Assembly (NCBI GenBank): GCA_017856115.1
Contig: JAFMFM010000002.1
Coordinates: 27,187 to 91,186, forward strand
Length of the DNA stretch: 64,000 nucleotides
DNA from: Actinomycetota bacterium
GTDB lineage: Bacteria; Actinomycetota; Acidimicrobiia; Acidimicrobiales; Ilumatobacteraceae
Direction: 5' to 3'
Below, piece after piece: positions 9,698 through 19,351 of the stretch. Position 1 is the first letter of the stretch, and each line of letters starts with the position of its first letter. Under the pieces are notes generated by a model, which did not search any database, had not been told where the DNA came from, and saw only the letters and a program-made list of their open reading frames with translations. The translations under genes were made by a program, and so were the position numbers.

Positions 9698-10341
9698 ACG
9701 CCGCAGAATCTTTCTGCCGGCGACCGACGCTCGACCCGCCGTGACCACAGTCGCCAGGTGTCGTCGTTGCGTGACAGTACCCACTCGACGCGTCGCGTCC
9801 AGACCGTCGCATCGAGGATGATGTCGCCGAGTTCCGTTTGAGCCATGCTCGAATCGAAGAAGATGCGTGTGTCGTACTCGCACGTCGTCAAACGAACGCG
9901 GTCGTCACTCGAGGCGGAGATCGACTCGATTCGCCATTCGAGGCGACCTTCGTTCGGTTTGGTGCGCAGTTGCTCGGCTGAGTAGTAGGCGAGTGCGTCG
10001 GCGAGCCGCACGTGCTCCGGGGAATCGGGCGCGGTCGACACCGAAACGTCGCAATCCGAGGGGCGATGGAAACACCCCACCCAGTCGGTGATGAGTGATG
10101 CGAATCGTTGCTCGATTGCGGCCGTATCGAGCGACCGATCGGCTGGGGATTGGTCGGGAGACGTCGTGGTCGGCTCGGCCGATACCGCATCGTCCAACGC
10201 GAGGTGGGAATCACCGCCGAGAGCGGCGGTGTCAGCGGTGGGTTCACCCACATCGAAACTGAGTTGCGTCGGTGCGGCACAACCGCCGAGCATCGACGCA
10301 AGGACGATCGATGCGAAGTCCAGCCGGATACGACGTGACAT
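9694..10341 (-). CDS. Predicted lipoprotein, 215 residues
   Basis: No family recognised. The protein begins MSRRIRLDFASIVLASMLGGC, a lipoprotein signal with lipobox LGGC. A Thr/Ser/Pro/Asp-rich linker follows (about residues 30-75), then a globular domain with a cysteine pair near WVGCFHRPSDC and a Trp-rich end. AAGGAG eight bases before the ATG at 10341 fixes the start; the longer open frame upstream is not supported. It is coupled to the exported protein behind it and divergent from helD. Confidence 0.75.
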   Translation of the reverse strand: MSRRIRLDFASIVLASMLGGCAAPTQLSFDVGEPTADTAALGGDSHLALDDAVSAEPTTTSPDQSPADRSLDTAAIEQRFASLITDWVGCFHRPSDCDVSVSTAPDSPEHVRLADALAYYSAEQLRTKPNEGRLEWRIESISASSDDRVRLTTCEYDTRIFFDSSMAQTELGDIILDATVWTRRVEWVLSRNDDTWRLWSRRVERRSPAERFCGV

Positions 10342-10507
10342 GAATGGCTCCTTGTCTGCGATAGCGGGTATTGCTCGACACTCGCTGGTGCCGACAGGGA
10401 ACCGAGAGTGACTTTGCCATAGGTGTGCACGGGAGTGCAAAATCGTGCGCCGAAATTCGTCCGGACGAGAGGGGATGATCTTTCGGTAGAGTTCATAAAC
10501 CCCAAAA

Positions 10508-12613
10508 ATGCTCGAGCACCCCGATCTCCCCGCTGAACAGGCGCACATCGACCGCGCATATGCGGCCCTGGTGGATGCCCGCACGAGCGCACTCGCCATT
10601 CGCAACCTCACCGAAGGTCAGCGGGGCGGCACCTTCCAGGAGCGCTACGAGCGCAACTACTTCGACGAAAAACTCGTGCAAATGCTGAACAACCTCGATA
10701 TCGGCGACGCCGCCCTGGTGTTCGGGCGAATCGACCGGAGCCCCGACGGCGGTGGCGACCCGGAGGCCTTCCATATTGGGCGCTTGGCGGTGGCCGACGC
10801 CGACAGCAACCAGTTGATCGTGGACTGGCGCGCCCCCGTGGCCGAGCCCTTCTACCGGGCCACGGGTCGCGACACCATGCAATTGGTTCGCCGCCGTCAC
10901 TTCATGATGGACGGTCGCACCCTCGTGGCAATCGAGGACGAGCTGTTCGGTGAGCACCACCTCGGCATCGGTAGGGACGAGGGATTGGAAGCCCCGAAAC
11001 TTCGTGGACAGAGCACGCTGCTCGCCGCTCTCTCCAAGGGACGCAGCGGACAGCTCGGTGACATCGTCGCCACCATCCAAGGAGAACAAGACGTCATCAT
11101 TCGCGCACCGAACAAGGGCGTGTTGGTGGTGCAGGGTGGTCCGGGCACCGGCAAGACGGTGGTGGCGCTCCATCGCGCCGCGTACCTTCTTTATACGTAT
11201 CGGTTTCCGCTCGCCGACCAAGGCGTGCTGGTGATCGGGCCGAACCGGGTGTTCTTGCGATACATCGAGCGCGTGTTGCCGTCACTCGGCGAGTCGGGTG
11301 TACGTGAGGCAGTGCTCGCCGACCTCGTGAACGACGTTCGCTACGGCGCCGTCGACTCGGTGGTTGCTCGTCGGGTGAAGGGTGACTTGCGCATGGTCGA
11401 CGTGCTGAAGCGGGCCATTCGTGCACGACAACGTCCGCTCAAGGAACACTTCGAGTTGCCGTTCGGCGGCAGCGTTTTGCGTCTCGGGCCGACAGAGACT
11501 GCACGCGTCGTGAAGGAGGCGCAGCGGCGCACCAAGCGTCACAACGAGCTGTGCCGAGCAGTCGAAGGTGAACTCGTCGCCATGCTCATGCCGAGTATGC
11601 GCGACCAGGATTACACGCTTGCCACGGCACGAAGCCGGCTCCGTGAGATTCCCGAGTTTCGTGCATTGGTGTTTCGCATCTGGCCGTCACTTGGACCGGC
11701 GGAGTTGTTGCGCGATCTCTTCGGGTCACGGGCGTTGCTGAGGATCGCCGGTCGCGGCATCCTCACGGACGAAGAAGTCGAATCGCTGTACCGACCCCGT
11801 GCAGAAACGCTTGCAGTCGCAACGTTCAGCGAAGGCGACGTCGCACTGCTCGACGAAGCACGACATCTGCTCGGCCCAAAGCCGCGCAAGGGGGGCGTGG
11901 TGGAGGAGTCCGACGACATCGAGACCTACGGTCACATCGTGGTGGACGAGGTGCAGGACCTCACCCCCATGCAGTTGCGCATGGTGGGCAGGCGATCCTT
12001 GAACGGCGCGATGACCGTGGTTGGCGACATCGCCCAGGCAACCGGACCGTTCGCGCCGGGTGACTGGAGCGACGTGCTGGCGCTGCTGCCCAAGAATCGC
12101 GATGCAAGCGTGGCGACCCTGTCGGTGGGGTACCGAATTCCGCGTCAGATCATGGAGTTCGCCGGCAAGTTGCTGGCGACGGCGGCCCCCCAACAGACGC
12201 CACCGACGGCGGTCCGGGAAGGCGATGCCGAACCTCGTATCGTCACGAGCACCAGAACGTCGCTCACGTCCGACATCGTCGCCGCTGCGCGATCGTTGGT
12301 CGCCGAGTTGTCCGATGGGCGCGTGGGCATCGTCTGTCCCGATGGGCTCGTCGACGAGGTTTCCGAGGCACTTGGCGCAGCGAACGTGTCGTTCGGTCGT
12401 GCGGGGGCGTCGGGGCTCGACGCCTCGCTCACGGTGGTACCCGTGAGCGTGGTGAAGGGGTTGGAGATGGACGGTGTCGTGGTGGTGGAGCCGACCGACA
12501 TCTACGAGTCGTCCGATGCCGGTCCACGAGGGTTGTACGTTGCCCTCACGCGATCGACGCAGCGGCTGGTGGTGGTGCACTCCCGCGAGTTGCCTCGCGA
12601 ACTTCGCTCGTAG
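10508..12613 (+). CDS. helD: HelD-like RNA polymerase-recycling ATPase (UvrD/Rep superfamily 1)
   Basis: HelD removes stalled or post-termination RNA polymerase from DNA using ATP. This 701-residue protein has the HelD layout. An N-terminal helical arm (about 1-75, with RNLTEGQRGG) is followed by a conserved segment LIVDWRAPVAEPFY, then Walker A GGPGTGKT (about 213-220). A long insert follows, then Walker B VVDEVQDLTPMQL and the superfamily motif VALTRSTQRLVVVH near the end. No ribosome site is seen; a -10-like TAGAGT at 10487-10492 would give a very short leader. Helicase activity itself is not expected from HelD. Confidence 0.9.
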   Translation: MLEHPDLPAEQAHIDRAYAALVDARTSALAIRNLTEGQRGGTFQERYERNYFDEKLVQMLNNLDIGDAALVFGRIDRSPDGGGDPEAFHIGRLAVADADSNQLIVDWRAPVAEPFYRATGRDTMQLVRRRHFMMDGRTLVAIEDELFGEHHLGIGRDEGLEAPKLRGQSTLLAALSKGRSGQLGDIVATIQGEQDVIIRAPNKGVLVVQGGPGTGKTVVALHRAAYLLYTYRFPLADQGVLVIGPNRVFLRYIERVLPSLGESGVREAVLADLVNDVRYGAVDSVVARRVKGDLRMVDVLKRAIRARQRPLKEHFELPFGGSVLRLGPTETARVVKEAQRRTKRHNELCRAVEGELVAMLMPSMRDQDYTLATARSRLREIPEFRALVFRIWPSLGPAELLRDLFGSRALLRIAGRGILTDEEVESLYRPRAETLAVATFSEGDVALLDEARHLLGPKPRKGGVVEESDDIETYGHIVVDEVQDLTPMQLRMVGRRSLNGAMTVVGDIAQATGPFAPGDWSDVLALLPKNRDASVATLSVGYRIPRQIMEFAGKLLATAAPQQTPPTAVREGDAEPRIVTSTRTSLTSDIVAAARSLVAELSDGRVGIVCPDGLVDEVSEALGAANVSFGRAGASGLDASLTVVPVSVVKGLEMDGVVVVEPTDIYESSDAGPRGLYVALTRSTQRLVVVHSRELPRELRS

Positions 12614-12626
12614 CGACACCGACTGC

Positions 12627-12663
12627 GCACGACGCACGACGCACGACGCTCACGACGCACGAC
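12627..12663 (+). repeat. Short tandem repeat, 7-bp unit GCACGAC
   Basis: Three perfect GCACGAC units, a variant GCTCACGAC, then one more GCACGAC lie in the 74-base gap just after the helD stop and before the convergent lipoprotein gene. No hairpin is evident. It is most simply a replication-slippage product. Confidence 0.8.
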
Positions 12664-12687
12664 GCGCAGATCAGACAGGGGGCGCGC

Positions 12688-13125
12688 TTACGCTTCGAGC
12701 GATTCCAATGCCAGTCGCAGGAACGACGTTGCTTTGTCGGCATCGGCGGGCCGATTGCGGTCCACTGCACTGCGGGCAAGCTCGACGACTCGTCGCAGGT
12801 CGTAGGTGAGTTGGTCGGCGAGCTCGCCGAACTGCGCCACGATGAGTGGCTCGGCAAACGACCATGCCTCGTTGATGCGATCCAGGTGTACGCGTGCTTC
12901 GTCACGGTCGTCGTCGAACACCGCACGGCTGAGAGCGCCGATTTCGTCCTGCAGCACCACGGTGAGGTCCTCGAGTGTCGCTTGTGAGAGGTCGGCGGTC
13001 ACCGCGGCTGCCTCCTGCGGTGGCAGCGTGGTGGGAGGTACGTCGAGTTCGATGACCTCCGTTGCGCATCCGCCGGTGAACGTCGCCACGCAGAGCATGG
13101 CCACGATGATTCGCGGGGATCTCAT
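12688..13125 (-). CDS. Small predicted lipoprotein, 145 residues
   Basis: No family recognised. Lipobox TGGC is at residues 17-20 after a short basic and hydrophobic signal. The mature part is mainly charged and helical (AAVTADLSQATLEDL, DEARVHLDRINEAW), consistent with a short helical bundle. Its ATG overlaps the stop of the upstream DtxR-type regulator gene by four bases, so the two form one transcript. The coupling hints at a cell-surface role linked to metal homeostasis, but nothing in the sequence shows metal binding. Confidence 0.7.
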   Translation of the reverse strand: MRSPRIIVAMLCVATFTGGCATEVIELDVPPTTLPPQEAAAVTADLSQATLEDLTVVLQDEIGALSRAVFDDDRDEARVHLDRINEAWSFAEPLIVAQFGELADQLTYDLRRVVELARSAVDRNRPADADKATSFLRLALESLEA

Positions 13126-13790
13126 ACCGAAACGAGCAGGCGCGCACTGACGAACTCGTCGAGCAACGCATCACGGTCCGTGTCGTCGTGCACGGTGAGA
13201 CGAGTGGAACCCTCGTGGCGTTCACGCACGGTGCACTCGCGGCCCGGCACGAGGTGTTGAAGTTCCAATTGTTCGAGTGCGCCGTCGCGCTCCTCGACTT
13301 CTTCGGGAATTCGTACGACGGTGAAGCGACTTCCCACTGCCACCTGCGCAAGTGGCGTCACCGCAACCCCCGACGGCACGGAGCCGGGGATGGGATTCCC
13401 GTGTGGGCACGTGGTCGGGTTGCCGAGAATTCGCACGAGTCCCTCTTCGACGTCGTCGCTGATCACGTGCTCCCACTTGCAGGCCTCGTGGTGCGCGCGG
13501 GCCCACGGCAGGCCGATGACATCGGTGAGAAATCGCTCTGCAAGTCGATGCCGACGCACGATTTGGCTGGCAAGGTCCTCACCCTTCGCGGTGAGGGCGA
13601 GATGGGACGGATTCACGGAGAGGAGCCCCGCAACCTCCATACGTTTGACCATTTCCGACACCGAGGCCCGCGAAACGTTCAGTCGTTCGGCAAGACGGGC
13701 CTGGATGATGTCGGCGTTGTCCTCGCGCATCTCGTAGATGCACTCGCAGTACTCCTCGAATGCTGGATGGTGCTCACCAGCCACGGGCAT
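13122..13790 (-). CDS. DtxR/MntR-family metal-dependent transcriptional regulator
   Basis: Metal-responsive repressor of about 222 residues. Its N-terminal winged helix includes IIQARLAERLNVSRASVSEMVKR, with the ECIYEM start typical of the family. The dimerisation and metal-binding region HRLAERFLTDVIGL..HHEACKWEHVIS keeps the Cys/Glu/His ligand pattern (EACKWEH). TTCPHGNPIPG and a C-terminal FeoA/SH3-like domain (about 145-222) are present, as in IdeR/DtxR. I start it at ATG 13790. It is divergent from lhr with only 46 bases between. Whether it senses iron or manganese is not decidable here. Confidence 0.9.
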   Translation of the reverse strand: MPVAGEHHPAFEEYCECIYEMREDNADIIQARLAERLNVSRASVSEMVKRMEVAGLLSVNPSHLALTAKGEDLASQIVRRHRLAERFLTDVIGLPWARAHHEACKWEHVISDDVEEGLVRILGNPTTCPHGNPIPGSVPSGVAVTPLAQVAVGSRFTVVRIPEEVEERDGALEQLELQHLVPGRECTVRERHEGSTRLTVHDDTDRDALLDEFVSARLLVSV

Positions 13791-13824
13791 GGCGCTCAGC
13801 GTACCCAGAGGCACACCGAGTAGG

Positions 13825-13830
13825 TACTCT
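13825..13830 (+). promoter_or_regulatory. Putative -10 element for a leaderless lhr transcript
   Basis: TACTCT followed by six bases and then GTG at 13837. That distance places the transcription start at or next to the start codon. No Shine-Dalgarno sequence is present. Confidence 0.4.
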
Positions 13831-13836
13831 TCGGCG

Positions 13837-16800
13837 GTGGCCACGGAGTCGGTTCTCGATCGTTTTTCTCCGGCCGTTCGAGCGTGGTTCACCGCGTCGT
13901 TCCCATCTGCAACTCCGGCACAAGCAGGCGGATTTGCACGCATCCTCTCCGACGAGCACACACTCATCTCCGCACCGACCGGCAGTGGAAAAACCCTGGC
14001 CGCCTTCTTGGCGGCGATCGATCGCTTGGTCACGCTCCGCGAGGATGAGCCGTCGACCACCCGCGTGTTGTACGTATCACCACTTCGTGCACTTGCGTTC
14101 GACGTGGAGAAGAATCTGCGCGCGCCGATCGTGGGCATTCGACATGCCGCGGAGCGACTGGGCATCGGGTTTCGCGAACCCGTCGTGGCGATGCGTACCG
14201 GCGACACGAGCGCACGGGATCGGCAGCGAATGGTGCGGAACCCGCCCGACATTCTCATCACCACGCCGGAGAGTTTGTACCTCATGCTCACCTCGTCGGC
14301 TCGGTCCACCTTGGCCCGTGTCGACACCATCATCATCGACGAGATCCACGCGATTGCGGCAACCAAGCGTGGTGCTCATCTGGCCTTGTCGCTCGAGCGT
14401 CTCGAGGAACTCACCGTGCGTCGCCCGCAACGTATCGGGCTCTCGGCAACGCAGCGCCCGCTCGAGGAGGTGGCGCGATTCCTCGGCGGATACCGCGACG
14501 GTGCTCCACGACCGGTTGCCATCGTGGATGCCGGTGCGCGCAAGTCGATGGACATCGAGGTGGTGGTACCCGTCGAAGACATGGGCGAGCTCGGCAAAGT
14601 CACCCGCGAACTGCGCAGCGGTCCGGCCACGGCCGCGGCGGTGGAACGCCGAACCAGTATCTGGCCCAGCATCACACCACGAATCCTCGAATTGGTGCAG
14701 CAACATCGCAGCACCATCATTTTTTGCAACGCTCGTCGCGGGGCGGAGCGACTCGCCGCACAACTCAACGAACTGGCATCGGATCTCGGACTCGGCAACA
14801 CCGAATACGTGAAGGCGCACCATGGTTCGCTGGCCCGCGAGCAACGCATCGTCATCGAGGATCAACTGAAACGAGGTCAACTGCGTGCCATCGTTGCCAC
14901 CAGCAGTTTGGAACTCGGTATCGACATGGGGGCAGTCGACCTGGTCATTCAGGTGGAATCACCGGGAGCGGTGAGCAGGGGCATGCAACGAATCGGTCGA
15001 GCCGGACACAACGTCGGTGAGGCGAGCCGCGGCAAGGTGTTCCCCAAGCATCGTCACGACCTGTTGGAAGTTGCCGTCGTGGCACAACGCATGCTCGATG
15101 CAGAGATCGAATCCACCCGGTATCTGCGCAATCCGTTGGACGTGCTGGCGCAACACATCGTGGCACACGTAGCGATGCATCCGGACTGCAGCGTGGAATC
15201 CCTCACCGCGATGGTTCGTCGATGCGCCAACTTCGCCGAGTTGTCGGATGAGGTGCGCAACAACGTGCTCGATCTGTTGGCGGGTCGTTATCCGAGCGAG
15301 GAATTCCGTGACCTCAAGCCGCGCATCGTCTGGGACCGGATCGCCAACACGCTGCGGGCACGCGAAGGCGCCCAGCGACTCGCGGTGACCAATGGTGGAA
15401 CCATCCCCGATCGTGGAATGTTCGGGGTCTTCCTGCCCGACGGCACCCGGGTTGGCGAACTTGACGAAGAAATGGTGTACGAAACCCGACCGGGTGAAAC
15501 GTTCGTGCTCGGCGCATCCACCTGGCGCATCGAGGACGTGTCGTTCGATCGGGTGGTGGTGAACCCGGCACCCGGCGAGCCCGGCAAGATGCCCTTCTGG
15601 CACGGGGACCGACTCGGTAGGCCACTGGAGTTGGGCCGCGCAGTCGGTGAATTCTTGCGCACCATTCGTGACGCACAAACGGGGGATGCCGCACCTGAGC
15701 ATGCCTTGACCACCCGGCATCGCCTGGATCCGTTGGCGGCAAAGAACTTGCTGCAATACCTCGACGAACAAGTCGAGGCAACCGGCACGCTCCCCGACGA
15801 TCGGACCATCGTCATCGAGCGGTTCCGTGACGAGATCGGTGACTGGCGAATCTGCATCCATTCACCCTTCGGCACTCCGGTGCATGCACCGTGGGCAATT
15901 GCCATCGAACGCCGACTGCTGGAGCGACTCGGCATTCCCATCGAAACGATGTGGGGCGACGACGGCATCGTGCTGCGTCTCCCCGAGGCGGTGGACCGCA
16001 TACCCGTCGAGGAACTGCTGATCGATCCCGACGACATCACCGATGCGCTGGTTGCTGCGGTGCCCCAGACGGCGCTCTTTGCCGCACGATTCCGCGAGTG
16101 TGCCGCACGTGCCTTGCTGTTGCCACGGCGACGACCCGACCAGCGAACTCCTTTGTGGCAGCAACGCCAACGAGCCGCCGACTTGTTGGCCGTCGCCGCC
16201 AAGTATCCGACGTTTCCGATCCTGTTGGAAACAAGCCGAGAGTGCCTGCAGGACGTGTTCGACGTGCCGGCACTACGAGACGTGCTCTCCCAGTTGCGAT
16301 CACGAGCCATTCGGTTGGTGAGTGTCGATACGCAAAAAGCATCGCCGTTTGCCCAGAGCCTGCTCTTCAACTGGATTGCCGCCTACATGTACGAGGGTGA
16401 TGCTCCGCTGGCCGAACGGCGCGCCGCTGCGCTCGCGCTCGACCGTGATCTGCTCAACGACCTGCTCGGGTCGGAGGAGCTTCGCGAACTTCTCGACGGG
16501 GAGGTCCTGGCCGACATCGAACTCGAATTGCAGCAGGTTGCCGAATCTCGGCGTGCGAGGAGCCTCGACGATGTGCACGACGTCCTGCGTCGGGTTGGCG
16601 ACCTCACCATGGACGAATTGTCGCTGCGCTGCGAGGACAACGTCGCCGTGTGGATCGCCCAGTTGCTGGAACAGCGACGCGCCATCGAGGTGGTGGTGGC
16701 GGGCGAACGACGATTCGTTGCCGCCGAGGATGCCGGACGCTTCCGTGACGCACTCGGCTGCGCTTTGCCGCTCGGGCTGCCTCAGGCATTCACCACGCCG

Positions 16801-18366
16801 AGCGACGCGCCACTCCAGGAACTCGTCGTTCGCTTTGCGCGAACACACGCACCGTTCGTGACACGCGATGTCGCCGTGCGTTTCGGAGTCGGCGTCGATC
16901 GCATCGCGGTGGTTCTCGCCCAGCTCGAAGCCGCGCACCGAGTGGTTCGTGGCGAATTCCGTCCGTTCGGCACCGAACGAGAGTGGTGCGACACCGAGGT
17001 GTTGCGGTTGGTGCGACGACGATCGCTCGCCAAGTTGCGCAAGGAAGTGGAGCCCGTCGATCAACGCACGTTCACCAGGTTTCTCGCCGAATGGCATGGA
17101 GTAACCGCTCCGATGCACGGCACCGAGGCGCTTACCGAGGCGCTCACGGCGTTGTCGGGTTCCGCCTTGGTGGCATCCACGCTGGAGACCGATGTTCTGC
17201 CGTTGCGTGTGCGCGGGTATCGAGCCGCGATGTTGGACGACCTGTGCACCAGTGGCGAAGTGGTGTGGGTGGGGGCCGGATCACTCGGTGGAAACGATGG
17301 CCGGATCCGACTGTTCTTTGCCGATCAACTCGGGTCGCTCTTGCCGGCTCTGGAACCACTCGACGTGCCACAGGGTGACGTGCACGATCAGATTCGTTCG
17401 GCATTGGCGCAGCGCGGTGCGAGTTTTTGGGGACAACTACGCGCCGCGGTTCGCGGTGCGACCGACCCAGAGTTGTTGGCTGCCCTGTGGGACCTGGTGT
17501 GGTCGGGGGAAGTCACCAACGATTCACTCACACCACTGCGCGCCGTGTTGCTCGGGGCACAAAGCGGTAAGAGTGCTCGTGCACTTCCGGCCACGGGCTC
17601 CACTCGACGCGCCGCGGCACGATTGGTTCGCCCCCGCCATGTGCGAGGCGGCAACGTGAGTCGCGTGGGACCACCATCGGCGCAGGGGCGCTGGAGCCTG
17701 GTATCGCAACTGGTGGAACAGCAGTCGTCGCCGACGCAGGCGTTGCACGCCCTTGCCATGCAACTGTTGGAGCGACACGGTGTCGTCACTCGCGAAGCCG
17801 TACTGGCCGAGCACGTGCGCGGGGGATTTGCGGGCGTGTACGGAGTGTTGAAGGCACTGGAAGAACGCGGGACGGTTCGGCGGGGCTACTTCGTCGATGG
17901 CCTTGGTGCAGCGCAGTTCGCCGTTCCGGGCGCCGTTGATCGCTTGCGGGCCTGCAAGGATCCCGAGGTACTGGCGTCGGAGCACGTGGAAGGTGCGGTG
18001 GTTCTCGCGGCAACCGATCCGGCACAGCCGTACGGCGCGAGCCTCGAGTGGCCGACGTCGTTGGGACGACCCACTCGCAGTGCGGGAGCCCTGGTACTGC
18101 TGCAACACGGGGATGTGCTCGGCTGGTACGACGTGCGTAGCCACCACCTGGTCACCTTCGAAAGAACGCTCGAGGCCTCCAACTGGGCGGTACTGATCGA
18201 GGCCCTCGGCAGTTTGGTGAAAGATGGACGCACGAAGAGCATCGAAGTTCGAAAAGTCAACGGCGCTGCGAGTGACGACTCCGCACCCGCCACCACCGCA
18301 GTGGCTGCCTTACTCGAACAACATGGGTTCGTTCGCGGCTATCGCGGATTGGTGTTGCGCGACTAA
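13837..18366 (+). CDS. lhr: Lhr-family large ATP-dependent helicase
   Basis: Superfamily 2 DNA/RNA-DNA helicase of 1509 residues, the full length of actinobacterial Lhr. The N-terminal core has Walker A APTGSGKTLAAF (about residues 43-54), DEIH box IIIDEIHAIA and the C-lobe motif FCNARRGAERLA, then the winged-helix and Lhr-specific domains. The distal half (from about residue 850) is the Lhr C-terminal extension. The GTG at 13837 is chosen over the frame's upstream ATG because the family begins a short way before RFSPAVRAWF. Its stop overlaps the convergent tetR stop by four bases. In mycobacteria Lhr is linked to DNA-damage responses. Confidence 0.95.
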   Translation: MATESVLDRFSPAVRAWFTASFPSATPAQAGGFARILSDEHTLISAPTGSGKTLAAFLAAIDRLVTLREDEPSTTRVLYVSPLRALAFDVEKNLRAPIVGIRHAAERLGIGFREPVVAMRTGDTSARDRQRMVRNPPDILITTPESLYLMLTSSARSTLARVDTIIIDEIHAIAATKRGAHLALSLERLEELTVRRPQRIGLSATQRPLEEVARFLGGYRDGAPRPVAIVDAGARKSMDIEVVVPVEDMGELGKVTRELRSGPATAAAVERRTSIWPSITPRILELVQQHRSTIIFCNARRGAERLAAQLNELASDLGLGNTEYVKAHHGSLAREQRIVIEDQLKRGQLRAIVATSSLELGIDMGAVDLVIQVESPGAVSRGMQRIGRAGHNVGEASRGKVFPKHRHDLLEVAVVAQRMLDAEIESTRYLRNPLDVLAQHIVAHVAMHPDCSVESLTAMVRRCANFAELSDEVRNNVLDLLAGRYPSEEFRDLKPRIVWDRIANTLRAREGAQRLAVTNGGTIPDRGMFGVFLPDGTRVGELDEEMVYETRPGETFVLGASTWRIEDVSFDRVVVNPAPGEPGKMPFWHGDRLGRPLELGRAVGEFLRTIRDAQTGDAAPEHALTTRHRLDPLAAKNLLQYLDEQVEATGTLPDDRTIVIERFRDEIGDWRICIHSPFGTPVHAPWAIAIERRLLERLGIPIETMWGDDGIVLRLPEAVDRIPVEELLIDPDDITDALVAAVPQTALFAARFRECAARALLLPRRRPDQRTPLWQQRQRAADLLAVAAKYPTFPILLETSRECLQDVFDVPALRDVLSQLRSRAIRLVSVDTQKASPFAQSLLFNWIAAYMYEGDAPLAERRAAALALDRDLLNDLLGSEELRELLDGEVLADIELELQQVAESRRARSLDDVHDVLRRVGDLTMDELSLRCEDNVAVWIAQLLEQRRAIEVVVAGERRFVAAEDAGRFRDALGCALPLGLPQAFTTPSDAPLQELVVRFARTHAPFVTRDVAVRFGVGVDRIAVVLAQLEAAHRVVRGEFRPFGTEREWCDTEVLRLVRRRSLAKLRKEVEPVDQRTFTRFLAEWHGVTAPMHGTEALTEALTALSGSALVASTLETDVLPLRVRGYRAAMLDDLCTSGEVVWVGAGSLGGNDGRIRLFFADQLGSLLPALEPLDVPQGDVHDQIRSALAQRGASFWGQLRAAVRGATDPELLAALWDLVWSGEVTNDSLTPLRAVLLGAQSGKSARALPATGSTRRAAARLVRPRHVRGGNVSRVGPPSAQGRWSLVSQLVEQQSSPTQALHALAMQLLERHGVVTREAVLAEHVRGGFAGVYGVLKALEERGTVRRGYFVDGLGAAQFAVPGAVDRLRACKDPEVLASEHVEGAVVLAATDPAQPYGASLEWPTSLGRPTRSAGALVLLQHGDVLGWYDVRSHHLVTFERTLEASNWAVLIEALGSLVKDGRTKSIEVRKVNGAASDDSAPATTAVAALLEQHGFVRGYRGLVLRD

Positions 18367-18986
18367 ACCTGGGCGTCGTGCACGCGCGCCGACCCGCCGT
18401 GGGTCTGGGGTTCGACGCCACGTAAACCGGCCCAGGCGAAGTTCGCCAATTGGGATCCCACGAGCCTCGGATCGAATGGATCGCCGCTGGCGATGAGGTA
18501 TCGACTCACTCCTTCGGACATGCCCACCAAGGCGTAGGCCAAGCGTCGCTGATGCTCGTGATCGAGTCCCGCGTCGATGAGCGGGGCTATGGCATCGGCA
18601 ACCAGCCGCTCGACCTTCCGCACCTCGAGCGCGAACTCCTCGTCATTGCGTGATCCGCTGCCGAACAACACGACGAACGCATCGCGATTTTCCGACATCC
18701 ACTCGAAATAGGCGACGATGCCCCGTTCGGTTTGCGCACGACCATCTGGTGCATGGGCGGTTGCGGCGCCGATGACCTGCAACATCCTCGACGCCAAATC
18801 CTCGATCAGCGCGAGGTACAGCGCACGCTTGGAGTCGAAATGCTGGTACAGCACCGGTTTGGTTACACCCCCCGCCTCTGCGATGTCGTCCATGGAGGTG
18901 GTGTGGTATCCCTTTTCGGCGAACTGTCGGCGTGCAACCGTGAGAATGAGCGACCGTCGCTCGGCTGCGGGGAGGCGAGAACTCAT
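18363..18986 (-). CDS. TetR-family transcriptional regulator
   Basis: Ligand-responsive repressor of 207 residues. The helix-turn-helix near residues 22-47 reads FAEKGYHTTSMDDIAEAGG..VLYQHFDSK, standard for TetR. The C-terminal helical domain (about 60-190) would bind an unknown ligand. It is the second gene of a pair with the small membrane protein (ATGA overlap), so it may control that gene. Its 3' end overlaps lhr on the other strand. Confidence 0.92.
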   Translation of the reverse strand: MSSRLPAAERRSLILTVARRQFAEKGYHTTSMDDIAEAGGVTKPVLYQHFDSKRALYLALIEDLASRMLQVIGAATAHAPDGRAQTERGIVAYFEWMSENRDAFVVLFGSGSRNDEEFALEVRKVERLVADAIAPLIDAGLDHEHQRRLAYALVGMSEGVSRYLIASGDPFDPRLVGSQLANFAWAGLRGVEPQTHGGSARVHDAQV

Positions 18987-19309
18987 GATGCCGCCGTGGG
19001 GTCGCCTGATTGGGCGGGAGACGCCGTGTTAGCGGAGGCTTGCTGGTCTTCTCGCCGTGCTGCGCGGATGCCGTACGTAATCACGATGCTCGGTGCCAAG
19101 ATGACCGAGCCAACGACGAGCGCCGCTCCACTCACGAAATGCAATGCGGTGGTGAGCGAGGTCCAAAGTCCTGCGAAAAAAGTAACGACCGACACTGCGT
19201 AGAGCCCGTATCCGGTGCGCGACGCGATCTTGTTCCAGCGGTCGATGCGGTTTCGTCGTACGATGACGGGGTCGTCGTCGTTTTCGGCGTGGAGTTGGTC
19301 GGAGTTCAT
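18983..19309 (-). CDS. Small two-helix membrane protein, 108 residues
   Basis: No family name is certain. A charged N-terminus (about 1-30, DDDPVIVRRNRIDRW) is followed by two membrane helices (about 35-55 and 58-80) and an Ala/Ser/Thr-rich charged tail. Both ends are predicted inside. It is co-transcribed with the following tetR and divergent from the ccm operon with a 42-base gap. It could be an accessory of either, but nothing shows which. Confidence 0.7.
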   Translation of the reverse strand: MNSDQLHAENDDDPVIVRRNRIDRWNKIASRTGYGLYAVSVVTFFAGLWTSLTTALHFVSGAALVVGSVILAPSIVITYGIRAARREDQQASANTASPAQSGDPTAAS

Positions 19310-19338
19310 CGGGTGAGAGTCAATCTAGGCTGAGGTGC

Positions 19339-19344
19339 TATTAA
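19339..19344 (+). promoter_or_regulatory. Putative -10 element for the ccm operon
   Basis: TATTAA, then seven bases, then the TTG start of ccmA at 19352. This fits a leaderless or near-leaderless transcript. No ribosome site precedes the TTG. Confidence 0.4.
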
Positions 19345-19351
19345 CGGCGAA

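Noticed and set aside
13738..13836. Upstream ATG extension of Lhr at 13738
   Set aside because: It overlaps the divergent DtxR-type gene and encodes residues unlike the family; GTG 13837 fits the family start.
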